Shown in pieces: positions 36,725-44,549 of a stretch of 64,000 nucleotides of DNA; positions within the stretch are counted from its first letter, which is position 1; each line of letters starts with the position of its first letter. The notes under the pieces are model-generated. The model was not told the DNA's origin and did not search any database. It was given only the letters and a program-made list of their open reading frames with translations. The DNA lies in NCBI RefSeq assembly GCF_017357245.1, contig NZ_CP071612.1, positions 3,622,001-3,686,000 of the forward strand, read 5' to 3'. Made by a program: the position numbers and the translations under genes. This DNA comes from Rhizobium bangladeshense (GTDB taxonomy: Bacteria; Pseudomonadota; Alphaproteobacteria; Rhizobiales; Rhizobiaceae).

Positions 36725-38836
36725 TCATGCCGCCGGCTCGCCCGCGGCGCGCGCCTGCACAGCATAGCGCGCCACGGCGGCATCCACCTCCGCATCCCGG
36801 TCGCCCGCCACCTGCACCGTCGGGACGGCAAATTCGATGCCGTTTTCCCTGAAGGCATTGCGGATCATCGCCAGCGCATTGCGGCGGATGACGAATTGCT
36901 CGCCGGGCTTCGTCATCATCGACAGCCGGATCTCGATCGCGAATTCACCGAACTGCTCGACGCCCTTCATCTTCAGCGTCTCGATGATGTGCGGGCCGAA
37001 TTCCGGATTCTCGAGCAGCGTCTGGCCGATCTGCTTGATCACCTTCTTCGCCTTGACGAGATCGGTATCGTATTTGACGTTGAGGCTGATCTTGTCGATC
37101 GTCCAGTCGCGATTCAAGTTCTTCACGGCGCCGAGCTCGCCAAACGGCACGGTCGTCAGCGGTCCGCGGTGATGCCTAAGCTTCACCGAGCGCAGGCTGA
37201 ACGCTTCGACGACGCCCTTGTGGCTGCCGCTTTCGATATATTCGCCGACGCGGAAAGCATCGTCCCAGAGATAGAACATGCCGCTGATGACGTCCTTGAC
37301 GATTGTCTGGGCGCCGAAGCCTACCGCAACGCCGACGACACCTGCGCCGGCGATGAGCGGCCCGATCTCGATGCCGAGACCCGACAGCACCATCAGCACG
37401 GCGATGACTGCGATCACGACGGCGAGAATGTTGCGGAAGATCGGCAGCAGCGTCTGAATCCGCGCATGTTTGGCCTTCTCCTCGTCCGTCGCGGTGCCGT
37501 CCAAGGGTGAATCGAGCAGCTTGCCGTCGATAAAAGCTTTAACGACGTGCCAGAGCAAATCAGCAGCGAGCAGGATGACAATCCCGCCGATGACGCCGCG
37601 CGCGATCTTGTCGGCCATCCGATCGCCGGCAGCCATGGTATCGGCGCCGACGCCGAGCATCCGCCCGAGCCAGATGGCGGCAAAGGCGATAATCAGCGCC
37701 CGCACGCCTCGGTCGAGCAGTACGGCGGCGATGCGGCGTGTGGCGAGGAAGCTCGCTTCGGTCTGTTGCAGCGATTTCACCGCAAGCGTCGAGACCGCAA
37801 GCACGCGCGGCAGCAACAGCACATAGATGCCGAGCCAGAGCAGCCCGTTGAAGCCCACGACCCACAGTCCCCAAAGCAACATGAAATAAATGGTAAGCGC
37901 CCAGGAGATTCCATAACCGCGCTTCTCGTCCTTATGCGGCCGCGACCAGACCCCCTCGATCGCGATCAGCAGCAGGCCGTTGCCGAGGATGTAACCGACG
38001 AGAAGCCGAGCGCTCGGTGTATAGCCGAGCGGCGCCATCGACTGGATCACCGCCCAGCCGAAAGCGAAATAGATGACGAAGGTCGCGCAACGGCGATACC
38101 AGAAGAGCGTGACGGAACGTCCCGGCATGATTGGAGCAGTGACACCCTGCCGCTCCTCCTCGGCCCGCGCGAGTCCAATGAGATCGACCAGCACACCGCC
38201 GAGGCAGATCGTAAAACGCTGGACGATCAGCGCAACGACACAGACGATCGCGATACTCTGGCTGAGTGGCGGCCAATCGAGGCTGAGAAGCGTGAGCACC
38301 GTCGCCGCAGCAAAGATCAACGCCGGGATGACGCGCGGCGCCAGATGCATGCCTGCCATCGCAGCCAAACGGCGACGGCGGCGGCGGAAGGCATAGCGCG
38401 CGATGCTTTCGACGATTGCACCGAGCAGAAAGATCGCAATGAATCGAGCGATCATGCGAACCCGGCCGGTCGCAGCGATTTCACCGAGAAGCAGCGAGGA
38501 TGCATTGCCGATCTGCGAGGGCAGCGTCATGGCGGCATCGGAAACCATTGAGACATGCCGCCGAGAATGCTGCAGCAAACCTGATAGGACCGACATCGGG
38601 TTTTCGGCAGCCGCGTCGCCAGCAGGGGCCTCCGCCATCTGCGTCGACATCCACTGCTTCACCTCGGGGGCCTGCATGAGCTGCATCATCTCACGCACCT
38701 GCGCTGGCGGAACGGCCGCGACCGGCGCTTGCTCCGGCGTCTGGGCGAAGGCCTGCGAAACAATCGCCAAGAACGTCATCAATGCCAGTATGCAAAATAT
38801 GACGGCCTTCAAGCCCTGCGCCACGCTACGCTCCAT
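36725..38836 (-). CDS. Mechanosensitive channel, MscS family, large form
   Basis: A 703-residue inner-membrane channel. A signal peptide (MERSVAQGLKAVIFCILALMTFLAIVSQAFA) leads into a periplasmic stretch and about ten helices. The MscS pore and beta domain reads IGPLIAGAGVVGVAVGFGAQ, VKDVISGMFYLWDDAFRVGE and TTVPFGELGAVKNLNRDW. The pore helix is glycine/alanine rich as in MscS. The extra N-terminal helices resemble the YnaI/YbdG-type larger channels. ATG 38836 starts the signal peptide. Confidence 0.9.
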   Translation of the reverse strand: MERSVAQGLKAVIFCILALMTFLAIVSQAFAQTPEQAPVAAVPPAQVREMMQLMQAPEVKQWMSTQMAEAPAGDAAAENPMSVLSGLLQHSRRHVSMVSDAAMTLPSQIGNASSLLLGEIAATGRVRMIARFIAIFLLGAIVESIARYAFRRRRRRLAAMAGMHLAPRVIPALIFAAATVLTLLSLDWPPLSQSIAIVCVVALIVQRFTICLGGVLVDLIGLARAEEERQGVTAPIMPGRSVTLFWYRRCATFVIYFAFGWAVIQSMAPLGYTPSARLLVGYILGNGLLLIAIEGVWSRPHKDEKRGYGISWALTIYFMLLWGLWVVGFNGLLWLGIYVLLLPRVLAVSTLAVKSLQQTEASFLATRRIAAVLLDRGVRALIIAFAAIWLGRMLGVGADTMAAGDRMADKIARGVIGGIVILLAADLLWHVVKAFIDGKLLDSPLDGTATDEEKAKHARIQTLLPIFRNILAVVIAVIAVLMVLSGLGIEIGPLIAGAGVVGVAVGFGAQTIVKDVISGMFYLWDDAFRVGEYIESGSHKGVVEAFSLRSVKLRHHRGPLTTVPFGELGAVKNLNRDWTIDKISLNVKYDTDLVKAKKVIKQIGQTLLENPEFGPHIIETLKMKGVEQFGEFAIEIRLSMMTKPGEQFVIRRNALAMIRNAFRENGIEFAVPTVQVAGDRDAEVDAAVARYAVQARAAGEPAA

Positions 38837-39038
38837 GCCCGCCTCCAATGGAGTAATCGGCCGCCGGAACGAAGGCGGCTTCAAGATTTCTCTTGGGCAA
38901 TGCATACTCGCGACCCTTGCCGCCAGCAAGCCGTACAGACACCATACCTACGGTTAGGAATGACAGACGCGCCCCTCACGACGAGAGTGCGCCCTCTGTT
39001 CAATGATCATGTCTGATCGGTGCAGGAAGCCTTGAGCT

Positions 39039-40070
39039 TCACGACTTCGGAGCCGGCTTTTCCACGTGGCCGCCGAACCCCGCGCGCATTGCCGACAGCA
39101 CCTTGTTGGCGAACTCGTCATTGTCGCGCGACGAGAAGCGGCCGTAGAGCGCCGCACTCAGCACCGGCGTCGGCACGCTTTCGTCGATTGCCGCCATGAT
39201 CGTCCAGCGGCCCTCGCCGCTGTCCGAAACACGGCCGGCATATTCCGACAGTGCCGGATCGGCATGCAGCGCATCGGCGGTGAGGTCGAGCAGCCAGGAG
39301 GTGATGACGCTGCCGCGGCGCCAGACTTCGGCAACTTCCTGCAAGTTGAAGTCGTATTGAAAATGTTCCGGGTGGGCGAGCGGCGCGGTTTCCGCATCGG
39401 CCTCATGCGAGGCAGCGCCAATATTAGCGCGCTTCAAGATGTTAAGTCCTTCGGCATAGGCAGCCATCAGGCCGTATTCGATGCCGTTATGCACCATCTT
39501 GACGAAGTGACCGGCGCCATGCGGGCCGCAATGCAGGTAGCCCTGCTCAGCGGTGCTGGCCGCAGCCGCCTCGGCGCTGCGGTTGGGGGAGGCTTCCGTC
39601 GTACCGGCCCCCGGCGCCAGTGTCGCGAAGATCGGCGAAAGATGCTGGACGATGCCTTTCTCGCCGCCGATCATCAGACAATAGCCGCGCTCCAGGCCGA
39701 AGACGCCGCCGCTGGTGCCGACATCGACATAATGGATGCCTTTGGTGATGAGCTCTGCGCCGCGGCGGATGTCGTCATGATAGTAGGAGTTGCCGCCGTC
39801 GATGACAATATCTCCGTTCTGCAGCAGCGGCACCAGACTCGCCAGCACCTTGTCGACAATCGCCGCTGGCAGCATCAGCCAGATCGCACGCGGATGGCTG
39901 AGCTTCGAGACGAATTCCTCAAGCGAAGCGCTGCCGGTCGCGCCAAGGCCTGCGAGCTCGGCAACGCTTTCGGGCCTGGCGTCGTAGACGACGCATTCGT
40001 GACCGCCCCGCATCAGGCGCTGGACCATGTAATTGCCCATGCGGCCCAAACCGACCATACCAAGCTGCAT
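39039..40070 (-). CDS. gnd: 6-phosphogluconate dehydrogenase, decarboxylating (short YqeC/GndZ type)
   Basis: Oxidative decarboxylation of 6-phosphogluconate to ribulose-5-phosphate. The 343 residues are shorter than the 470-residue enzyme and fit the YqeC/GndZ class, often NAD-dependent. Visible motifs are [45 protein letters not shown] and [19 protein letters not shown], where K and N are catalytic. ATG 40070 was chosen; the frame is open 27 codons upstream. Monocistronic, supplying pentose phosphates alongside the tkt cluster 4 kb away. Confidence 0.93.
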   Translation of the reverse strand: MQLGMVGLGRMGNYMVQRLMRGGHECVVYDARPESVAELAGLGATGSASLEEFVSKLSHPRAIWLMLPAAIVDKVLASLVPLLQNGDIVIDGGNSYYHDDIRRGAELITKGIHYVDVGTSGGVFGLERGYCLMIGGEKGIVQHLSPIFATLAPGAGTTEASPNRSAEAAAASTAEQGYLHCGPHGAGHFVKMVHNGIEYGLMAAYAEGLNILKRANIGAASHEADAETAPLAHPEHFQYDFNLQEVAEVWRRGSVITSWLLDLTADALHADPALSEYAGRVSDSGEGRWTIMAAIDESVPTPVLSAALYGRFSSRDNDEFANKVLSAMRAGFGGHVEKPAPKS

Positions 40071-40242
40071 CTGAAATCTCCTGGGATTTATCAATATGAT
40101 TCCGGAAACTAACACCGGCGTTGTGACAGGCAAGCGAAGTCTCAGACGCAAAGGAGATGCGATGATTACACCCTTGGCGCGGCTGGACGCCCGCTGTTGG
40201 TAATCTGGCGTCTTGGGAGCGTAATTCCACCCTTCTCTAAGA

Positions 40243-40271
40243 ATATAACCGCCCTTTCGGGCGGCTTATAT
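40243..40271. repeat. Long hairpin upstream of gnd, downstream of the glyoxalase gene
   Basis: Arms ATATAA-CCGCCC and GGGCGG-C-TTATAT around a TTTC loop give 12 paired bases per side with one bulged C. It could terminate the minus-strand glyoxalase transcript (stop at 40317) or act on the gnd leader. The tail is AT-rich but lacks a long T-run. Confidence 0.65.
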
Positions 40272-40316
40272 CCGATGTGTGGGGACATCCGTGGCGCGCG
40301 GATCGTCGGGTGGCGG

Positions 40317-40673
40317 TTAATCGCGGCCGGTCTCCCGCACCAGGTGCACGATACCCGCCGGATTGAGGATCCAGCCGCCGCGGAGGTCGGGCGGCAGCGT
40401 CTCGATCAGATCGCAGCGCGGAACATCGGCCTTCTCCAAATGCTCCGCAGCACGATCGAAATCCGGCGTCAGGAATTCCAGCCAAAGCTCAGCCTGGCTC
40501 ATCGTCGGAACGCGGTCGATCCAGAGCCGGATCGGTCCGAGTTCGAAGGAAATATCGTTTCCTTCGATTTCCTTCAGCTTCACCACATCTCGGTAAAAGG
40601 AAACCGTCGCGTCATACTGATGCGGCGGAACCTTCATGGCGACGTCGACGCCGCCCCAGATCAAATCGCTCAT
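40317..40673 (-). CDS. Glyoxalase/bleomycin-resistance-fold (VOC) protein
   Basis: A 118-residue vicinal-oxygen-chelate protein starting MSDLIWGGVDVAMKVPPHQY. Typical blocks are YDATVSFYRDVVKLKEIEG, ISFELGPIRLWIDRVP and AELWLEFLTPDFDRAAEHL. Substrate unknown. It follows the SRPBCC gene by 10 bp on the same strand, so the two form a unit opposite the ArsR gene. ATG 40673 begins the conserved part. Confidence 0.82.
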   Translation of the reverse strand: MSDLIWGGVDVAMKVPPHQYDATVSFYRDVVKLKEIEGNDISFELGPIRLWIDRVPTMSQAELWLEFLTPDFDRAAEHLEKADVPRCDLIETLPPDLRGGWILNPAGIVHLVRETGRD

Positions 40674-40683
40674 GACGCTCCCC

Positions 40684-41166
40684 TCAACCTTCCTGCGCTT
40701 TGGCCTGCTCGCCGCGCATCTCGCTGAGGAACATGCCGTCACGCAGGTTGATGCCATATTCGACAAAGGCTTTCATGCAGCAGAACATTTGCGTCCATCC
40801 TTCCATGTTCAGGTATGTTCCGCGGCGCCCGGGCTCATCGTCCCGCCATCCGTCTTCGGCAATGGTCACCATGGTGCCGCCATCATCCAGCGGCTTGAAA
40901 TTCATTTCCACAAGCGTCTTGTAGGGCTTCTTGTCTTCGTCCGTCGCGCCATCCCAGCGCAGGACGATCTTGCTCTCGGGCACCAGCTCGATCACTTCGA
41001 CGGGCACATCCTTCCACCACGTTACTGTCACTCCCTGCGCAAGGGGCGCGCTCGCTCCGCCGACGGTGGTGAAATAGCTCGACAGCTTCGTTGGATTGAC
41101 GACCGCGTCGAAGACGTCAGCCACTGGGCGGCCGATGCGACCCGAGACGCGAATATTAAGGGACAT
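40684..41166 (-). CDS. SRPBCC (AHSA1-type) domain protein
   Basis: A 160-residue START-like fold protein: MSLNIRVSGRIGRPVADVFDAVVNPTKLSSYF, then VTWWKDVPVEVIELVPESKIVLRW and GTYLNMEGWTQMFCCMKAFVEYG. Such proteins often sit opposite an ArsR-type repressor, as here, with a palindrome between them. Ligand unknown. Confidence 0.85.
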   Translation of the reverse strand: MSLNIRVSGRIGRPVADVFDAVVNPTKLSSYFTTVGGASAPLAQGVTVTWWKDVPVEVIELVPESKIVLRWDGATDEDKKPYKTLVEMNFKPLDDGGTMVTIAEDGWRDDEPGRRGTYLNMEGWTQMFCCMKAFVEYGINLRDGMFLSEMRGEQAKAQEG

Positions 41167-41205
41167 GAGACCTTCCTCCTCTTCTTCGTTGTATCCGGGA
41201 CAATT

Positions 41206-41225
41206 ATGTTATAAAAATATAACAT
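41206..41225. promoter_or_regulatory. Perfect inverted repeat overlapping the ArsR start codon
   Basis: ATGTTATA and TATAACAT form 8-bp arms around AAAA. The second arm contains the first two bases of the arsR ATG. Likely operator for the ArsR repressor controlling both divergent genes. Confidence 0.65.
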
Positions 41226-41556
41226 GTCAAGCGAATCAAACGACGACCTCATATTCAAAGCCTTGGCGCATCGCCGCCGCCGCGAAATCCTCGACCTGCT
41301 GAAGAAAGAACCCCACACGACAGGTGCGCTCTGCGAGGCGTTCCCGGAGATGGATCGCTGCACCGTGATGCAGCATCTGAAGGTGCTTGAAGACGCGGAT
41401 CTGGTCATTGCCAGGAAGGAAGGCCGGGAGCGCTGGAATCATCTGAATAGCCTACCCATTAAACATATCCACGACCGCTGGATCAGTGCCTATGCAGGCC
41501 ATGCCCTATCCATCCTTGACCGGCTGAAGAACGACCTCGAAGGCCAGCCGGAATAA
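41224..41556 (+). CDS. ArsR-family transcriptional repressor
   Basis: A 110-residue winged-helix regulator: DDLIFKALAHRRRREILDLLK, TTGALCEAFPEMDRCTVMQHLKVLEDADLVIARKEG with two cysteines near the recognition helix. No ribosome site precedes the ATG, which lies inside the palindrome and a few bases after the TATAA-like sequence, so the mRNA may be leaderless. It is divergent from the SRPBCC-glyoxalase pair and probably represses it and itself. Confidence 0.88.
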   Translation: MSSESNDDLIFKALAHRRRREILDLLKKEPHTTGALCEAFPEMDRCTVMQHLKVLEDADLVIARKEGRERWNHLNSLPIKHIHDRWISAYAGHALSILDRLKNDLEGQPE

Positions 41557-41620
41557 CAGACCCGCTTGTCTCCCGGCCGACCGAAACCTATGCTGGCAGA
41601 AAATATGAGACGTAGGACGC

Positions 41621-42187
41621 ATGACGATATCGGGAGCCGGCATACGCCGCATGCGGCTGCTGCGCAGCATGAAGCAGCAGCACCTCGCGGAACTCCTCGG
41701 CGTCGACCAGGCGACCGTTTCGCGTCTGGAGCGCGGCCAGCTTACCCCCTCGCCCCATCTGGCTGCTAAGCTGGAGCGAATTTTCGCCTCCCCGCAATAT
41801 GCTGCGGCCGATGCGGCTTTGAAGCGGCTGGTCGAGGACTCCGTCCGGCCTGTGCATCTGATCTGCGATAGCACCCATCGGCTGCTGTCCGCCTCTCGCC
41901 CGCGGCAGGCGGAATGGCGCGCACCGCTCGGCGCTTTTCTCGGCCGCTCTCTTTTCTCCTACGCCTCCGCCGAGATCGCCGCCGCCGAACAATCTCTGGA
42001 GGAGTGCGGCTGGCACGAAGGCAGGCTGCTGTCGTTGACTTTCGATACCGGCGCCAACGGCAATGCACGCCTGCCGATTGCCGCCGGCCGCGTCACCTGG
42101 GACCGGATCATGCTCGCCGACGGCAGTGCCGGCCGCCTCGTCACGACCATGACGGAGCCTGCAGCTTTCCTGCACCCCGATGCATAA
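41621..42187 (+). CDS. XRE-family regulator with a C-terminal sensor-like domain
   Basis: A 188-residue protein. Residues about 8-62 are a Cro/C1 helix-turn-helix (IRRMRLLRSMKQQHLAELLG and DQATVSRLERGQLTPSPHLA). The remainder looks like a small PAS-type domain (PVHLICDSTHRLLSASRPRQ, SLFSYASAEIAAAEQSLEE). Ligand and targets unknown. It stands just upstream of an epimerase gene on the same strand (68 bp), a possible target. Confidence 0.8.
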   Translation: MTISGAGIRRMRLLRSMKQQHLAELLGVDQATVSRLERGQLTPSPHLAAKLERIFASPQYAAADAALKRLVEDSVRPVHLICDSTHRLLSASRPRQAEWRAPLGAFLGRSLFSYASAEIAAAEQSLEECGWHEGRLLSLTFDTGANGNARLPIAAGRVTWDRIMLADGSAGRLVTTMTEPAAFLHPDA

Positions 42188-42255
42188 TTTATGCGTTGTC
42201 CGCGAAGGCAGGTCTTTTGTAGCCTCCGCCGCGAAATGGGTCAGGAGGCGACGTG

Positions 42256-43239
42256 ATGACGATATTGGTGACGGGAAGTGCCGGCCATCTGGGAGAGGCG
42301 CTGATGCGGACCCTGAGGGCGGAAAGCCGATGGGCGCGCGGCATCGACATCAAGCCCTCGGCTTTCACCGATATGGTCGGCTCGATCGTCGACCGCGACT
42401 TCGTCAGGCAGGCCATGTCAGGCGTCAGCCACGTCATCCACGCCGCGACCTTACACAAGCCGCATGTGGCAACCCACGCCAACCGCGACTTCCTCGACAC
42501 CAATGTCTCCGGCACGCTGAACCTGCTCGAAGAGGCGACTGCCGCCGGCATTGCCAGCTTCGTCTTCACCAGCACCACCAGCGCCTTTGGCGCCGCATTG
42601 ACGCCGGCAGCCGGCGAGCCCGCGGCCTGGGTCACCGAGGATGTGCTTCCCGTTGCAAGAAATATATATGGCGTGACGAAGCTCGCCGCCGAAGACGTCT
42701 CGGAACTCTTCGCCCGCAAATCCCGCCTGCCGGTTGTGATCCTGAGGACATCGCGTTTCTTTCCCGAAAGCGACGACGATCCCGAAATCCGCAATCGATA
42801 TTCGGCGGAAAATGCTCAGGCCAACGAGCTGCTTCATCGCCGCGTCGACATCAGCGACGTGGTTGGCGCCCATCTGCTGGCGCTAGAAAAGGCGCCTGCG
42901 ATCGGCTTCGGCCGCTACATTATCTCCGCCACGACGCCCTTTTCCTGTGGCGATCTCGCCGAACTCAGGGAAGACGCGCCTACCGTGGTCGAACGGCTCT
43001 TTCCCGGTGCGGGTGCCCTTTATGCCCGACGCGGCTGGAAAATGTTCCCGGCACTCGACCGCGTCTATGTCAACGAACGGGCAAGGCGCGAACTCGGCTG
43101 GCAGCCGCAATACAACTTCCCCTTCCTGCTCGAGTGCCTGCGCGACGGCAGGGAATGGCGCAGCCTTCTGGCGCGCGATGTCGGCTCCAAAGGTTACCAC
43201 GACGAGGTCTTCGCCGAAGGGCCCTACCCGGTGAACTAG
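42256..43239 (+). CDS. NAD-dependent epimerase/dehydratase
   Basis: A 327-residue extended SDR enzyme. The nucleotide motif MTILVTGSAGHLGEALMRTL starts it; SFVFTSTTSAFG and NIYGVTKLAAEDVSELF carry the catalytic Ser, Tyr and Lys positions. Sugar or lipid substrate unknown. I chose ATG 42256 over the GTG one codon before because AGGAGG is 7 bases upstream. It ends 80 bp before the 6S RNA, which is on the other strand. Confidence 0.85.
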   Translation: MTILVTGSAGHLGEALMRTLRAESRWARGIDIKPSAFTDMVGSIVDRDFVRQAMSGVSHVIHAATLHKPHVATHANRDFLDTNVSGTLNLLEEATAAGIASFVFTSTTSAFGAALTPAAGEPAAWVTEDVLPVARNIYGVTKLAAEDVSELFARKSRLPVVILRTSRFFPESDDDPEIRNRYSAENAQANELLHRRVDISDVVGAHLLALEKAPAIGFGRYIISATTPFSCGDLAELREDAPTVVERLFPGAGALYARRGWKMFPALDRVYVNERARRELGWQPQYNFPFLLECLRDGREWRSLLARDVGSKGYHDEVFAEGPYPVN

Positions 43240-43319
43240 GATTGAGTTGCGGCCTCTGCGCATCATCACGATCCGGCCGAAGCGGGTCGTCGCGTCTTTC
43301 GCCAACATGAAAGGGAAAG

Positions 43320-43478
43320 TGCGATCCACGACAACCGATGGATGTTTACGATCCTGGGCGCCTACAAACGTAGGTGGGCACCGTGTGTCCAGGCCCACGG
43401 GCCTGGCCAGGGACAGCTCCCTTTGGATCGAGTATGGCCCCAGGGATTGTGGTTCCTGTCGAGAGGCGCAGACCGCAT
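43320..43478 (-). ncRNA. ssrS: 6S RNA (SsrS)
   Basis: Regulator that binds the vegetative RNA polymerase holoenzyme. It lies directly downstream of zapA, the usual 6S position. A TTATAT element at 43485-43490 on the minus strand serves as -10. The transcript would contain a closing stem GCGCCT/AGGCGC (43464-43469 with 43358-43363), a CCCTGGGG segment near 43440 and a GTCCCTGGCC segment near 43405 that form opposite sides of the central bubble, and an apical GCCCGTGGGC-type hairpin. Exact ends are uncertain by about 15 nt. Confidence 0.75.
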
Positions 43479-43546
43479 CGCGATATATAAGGTCGTTTGC
43501 GCCGACGCGCCAGTGGCGGCAGCAGGCAGTCCGTATTTAATTGAGA

Positions 43547-43924
43547 TCAATTCAGCTCGGGAGCGGAACGGCCATTCAGTTTGTCGGTGATGCCGCGGAT
43601 CCGGCTCGAAACCTCGCCGAGCGCCGCCGCCAGAGTTTCCTCGGTGCGGGCGGTCGCGGCAAGCACGGTGTCGCGGTTGCCGCGCAGCGACTCGAGCTCG
43701 GCTTCCAGCCCCGCTATGCGGCGCGTCAGCTCGGAAATCTCGTCCATGATCATGATGCCCGCCATGACAGTGATCCTGAGATCGCCGATCTCGCCGAACT
43801 GGCCCTTGAGATGGCCGACATAGCGGTCGAAACGGGTGGCGAGATCGGTCAGATGATCCTCCTGCCCTTCCTCGCAGGCCATCCGGTAAGCCTTGCCGTC
43901 GATCGTTACCGTCACCTGCGCCAT
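43547..43924 (-). CDS. zapA: Cell division protein ZapA
   Basis: A 125-residue FtsZ-ring stabiliser. N-terminal MAQVTVTIDGKAYRMACEEGQ and DLATRFDRYVGHLKGQFGEIGDLR are the family core; residues about 58-105 form a coiled coil (ELTRRIAGLEAELESLRGN). It follows the DUF4164 gene by 16 bp and precedes 6S RNA. Confidence 0.92.
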   Translation of the reverse strand: MAQVTVTIDGKAYRMACEEGQEDHLTDLATRFDRYVGHLKGQFGEIGDLRITVMAGIMIMDEISELTRRIAGLEAELESLRGNRDTVLAATARTEETLAAALGEVSSRIRGITDKLNGRSAPELN

Positions 43925-43940
43925 CTCAAATTCTCTCTCA

Positions 43941-44216
43941 TCAACGGTCCAGAACCGCGCGGATCGTCTCCATGGCCGTCACCAGCCGCCGCGATACCTC
44001 GCGATTGACCTCTTCCAGTCGGTTGGCCCGGAATTCGGCCTGGTCGAGCTCCTGTGCCAGCCTGGAGCGATCGGCATGCACGCGCCGCACCTCGCCCTCA
44101 ATCTCTCCCTGCTCACGCTGCCGCTCGATGCGCATATCGACTGCGTTCTCGAGGCTCGAGATCGCCTGTCTCAGCTCATTGAGCGCTGCTTCCATGGTTT
44201 TGCCTGTGGGCGTCAT
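43941..44216 (-). CDS. DUF4164 family coiled-coil protein
   Basis: A 91-residue, almost fully helical protein (LNELRQAISSLENAVDMRIE, RSRLAQELDQAEFRANRLEE). DUF4164 members lie next to zapA in Rhizobiales, which suggests a role in the division ring, but no function is established to my knowledge. It is first in the DUF4164-zapA-6S unit, divergent from tkt. Confidence 0.82.
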   Translation of the reverse strand: MTPTGKTMEAALNELRQAISSLENAVDMRIERQREQGEIEGEVRRVHADRSRLAQELDQAEFRANRLEEVNREVSRRLVTAMETIRAVLDR

Positions 44217-44549
44217 GCCTTCCGCTTCCCCTGCAGGACCCGCGAATCGACACTCAGCGCCGATCCTTTGATTTCAAGAGGATATGCAGCTCGCCAACGG
44301 CCCGTCAATAAATGCTGCCACCTGTCCGCCGGCCTATCCTGTGGATGAGCGCTTTACCGATGTCTGCCGCGCCCAGATTTGTCATTTGTACAATCGTGCG
44401 ATCAAATGTCAAAAAATGCCGCAGCGCACCCGGATTCGGCCTGCCATTTATTGACTTGCCCGTCTTAACTGGTATGTCTCAGCCGCTTTCACTCGATGGT
44501 CTTGGAGGCTCGAGGCCATCCCCCGACACCCGGAGCTTGCGGAAAAGCC
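44217..44549. other. Divergent intergenic region between DUF4164 and tkt
   Basis: No gene seen. It should hold both promoters. The tkt-side promoter candidate is listed separately; the minus-strand promoter is not obvious to me. Confidence 0.5.
44451..44478 (+). promoter_or_regulatory. Candidate vegetative promoter of tkt
   Basis: TTGACT, 16-bp spacer, TATGTC, about 70 bp before the tkt ATG. Motif match only. Confidence 0.4.

Noticed and set aside
43247..43590. Plus-strand frames over the region after the epimerase gene
   Set aside because: They lie over the 6S RNA on the opposite strand and lack ribosome sites; the RNA explains the interval better.
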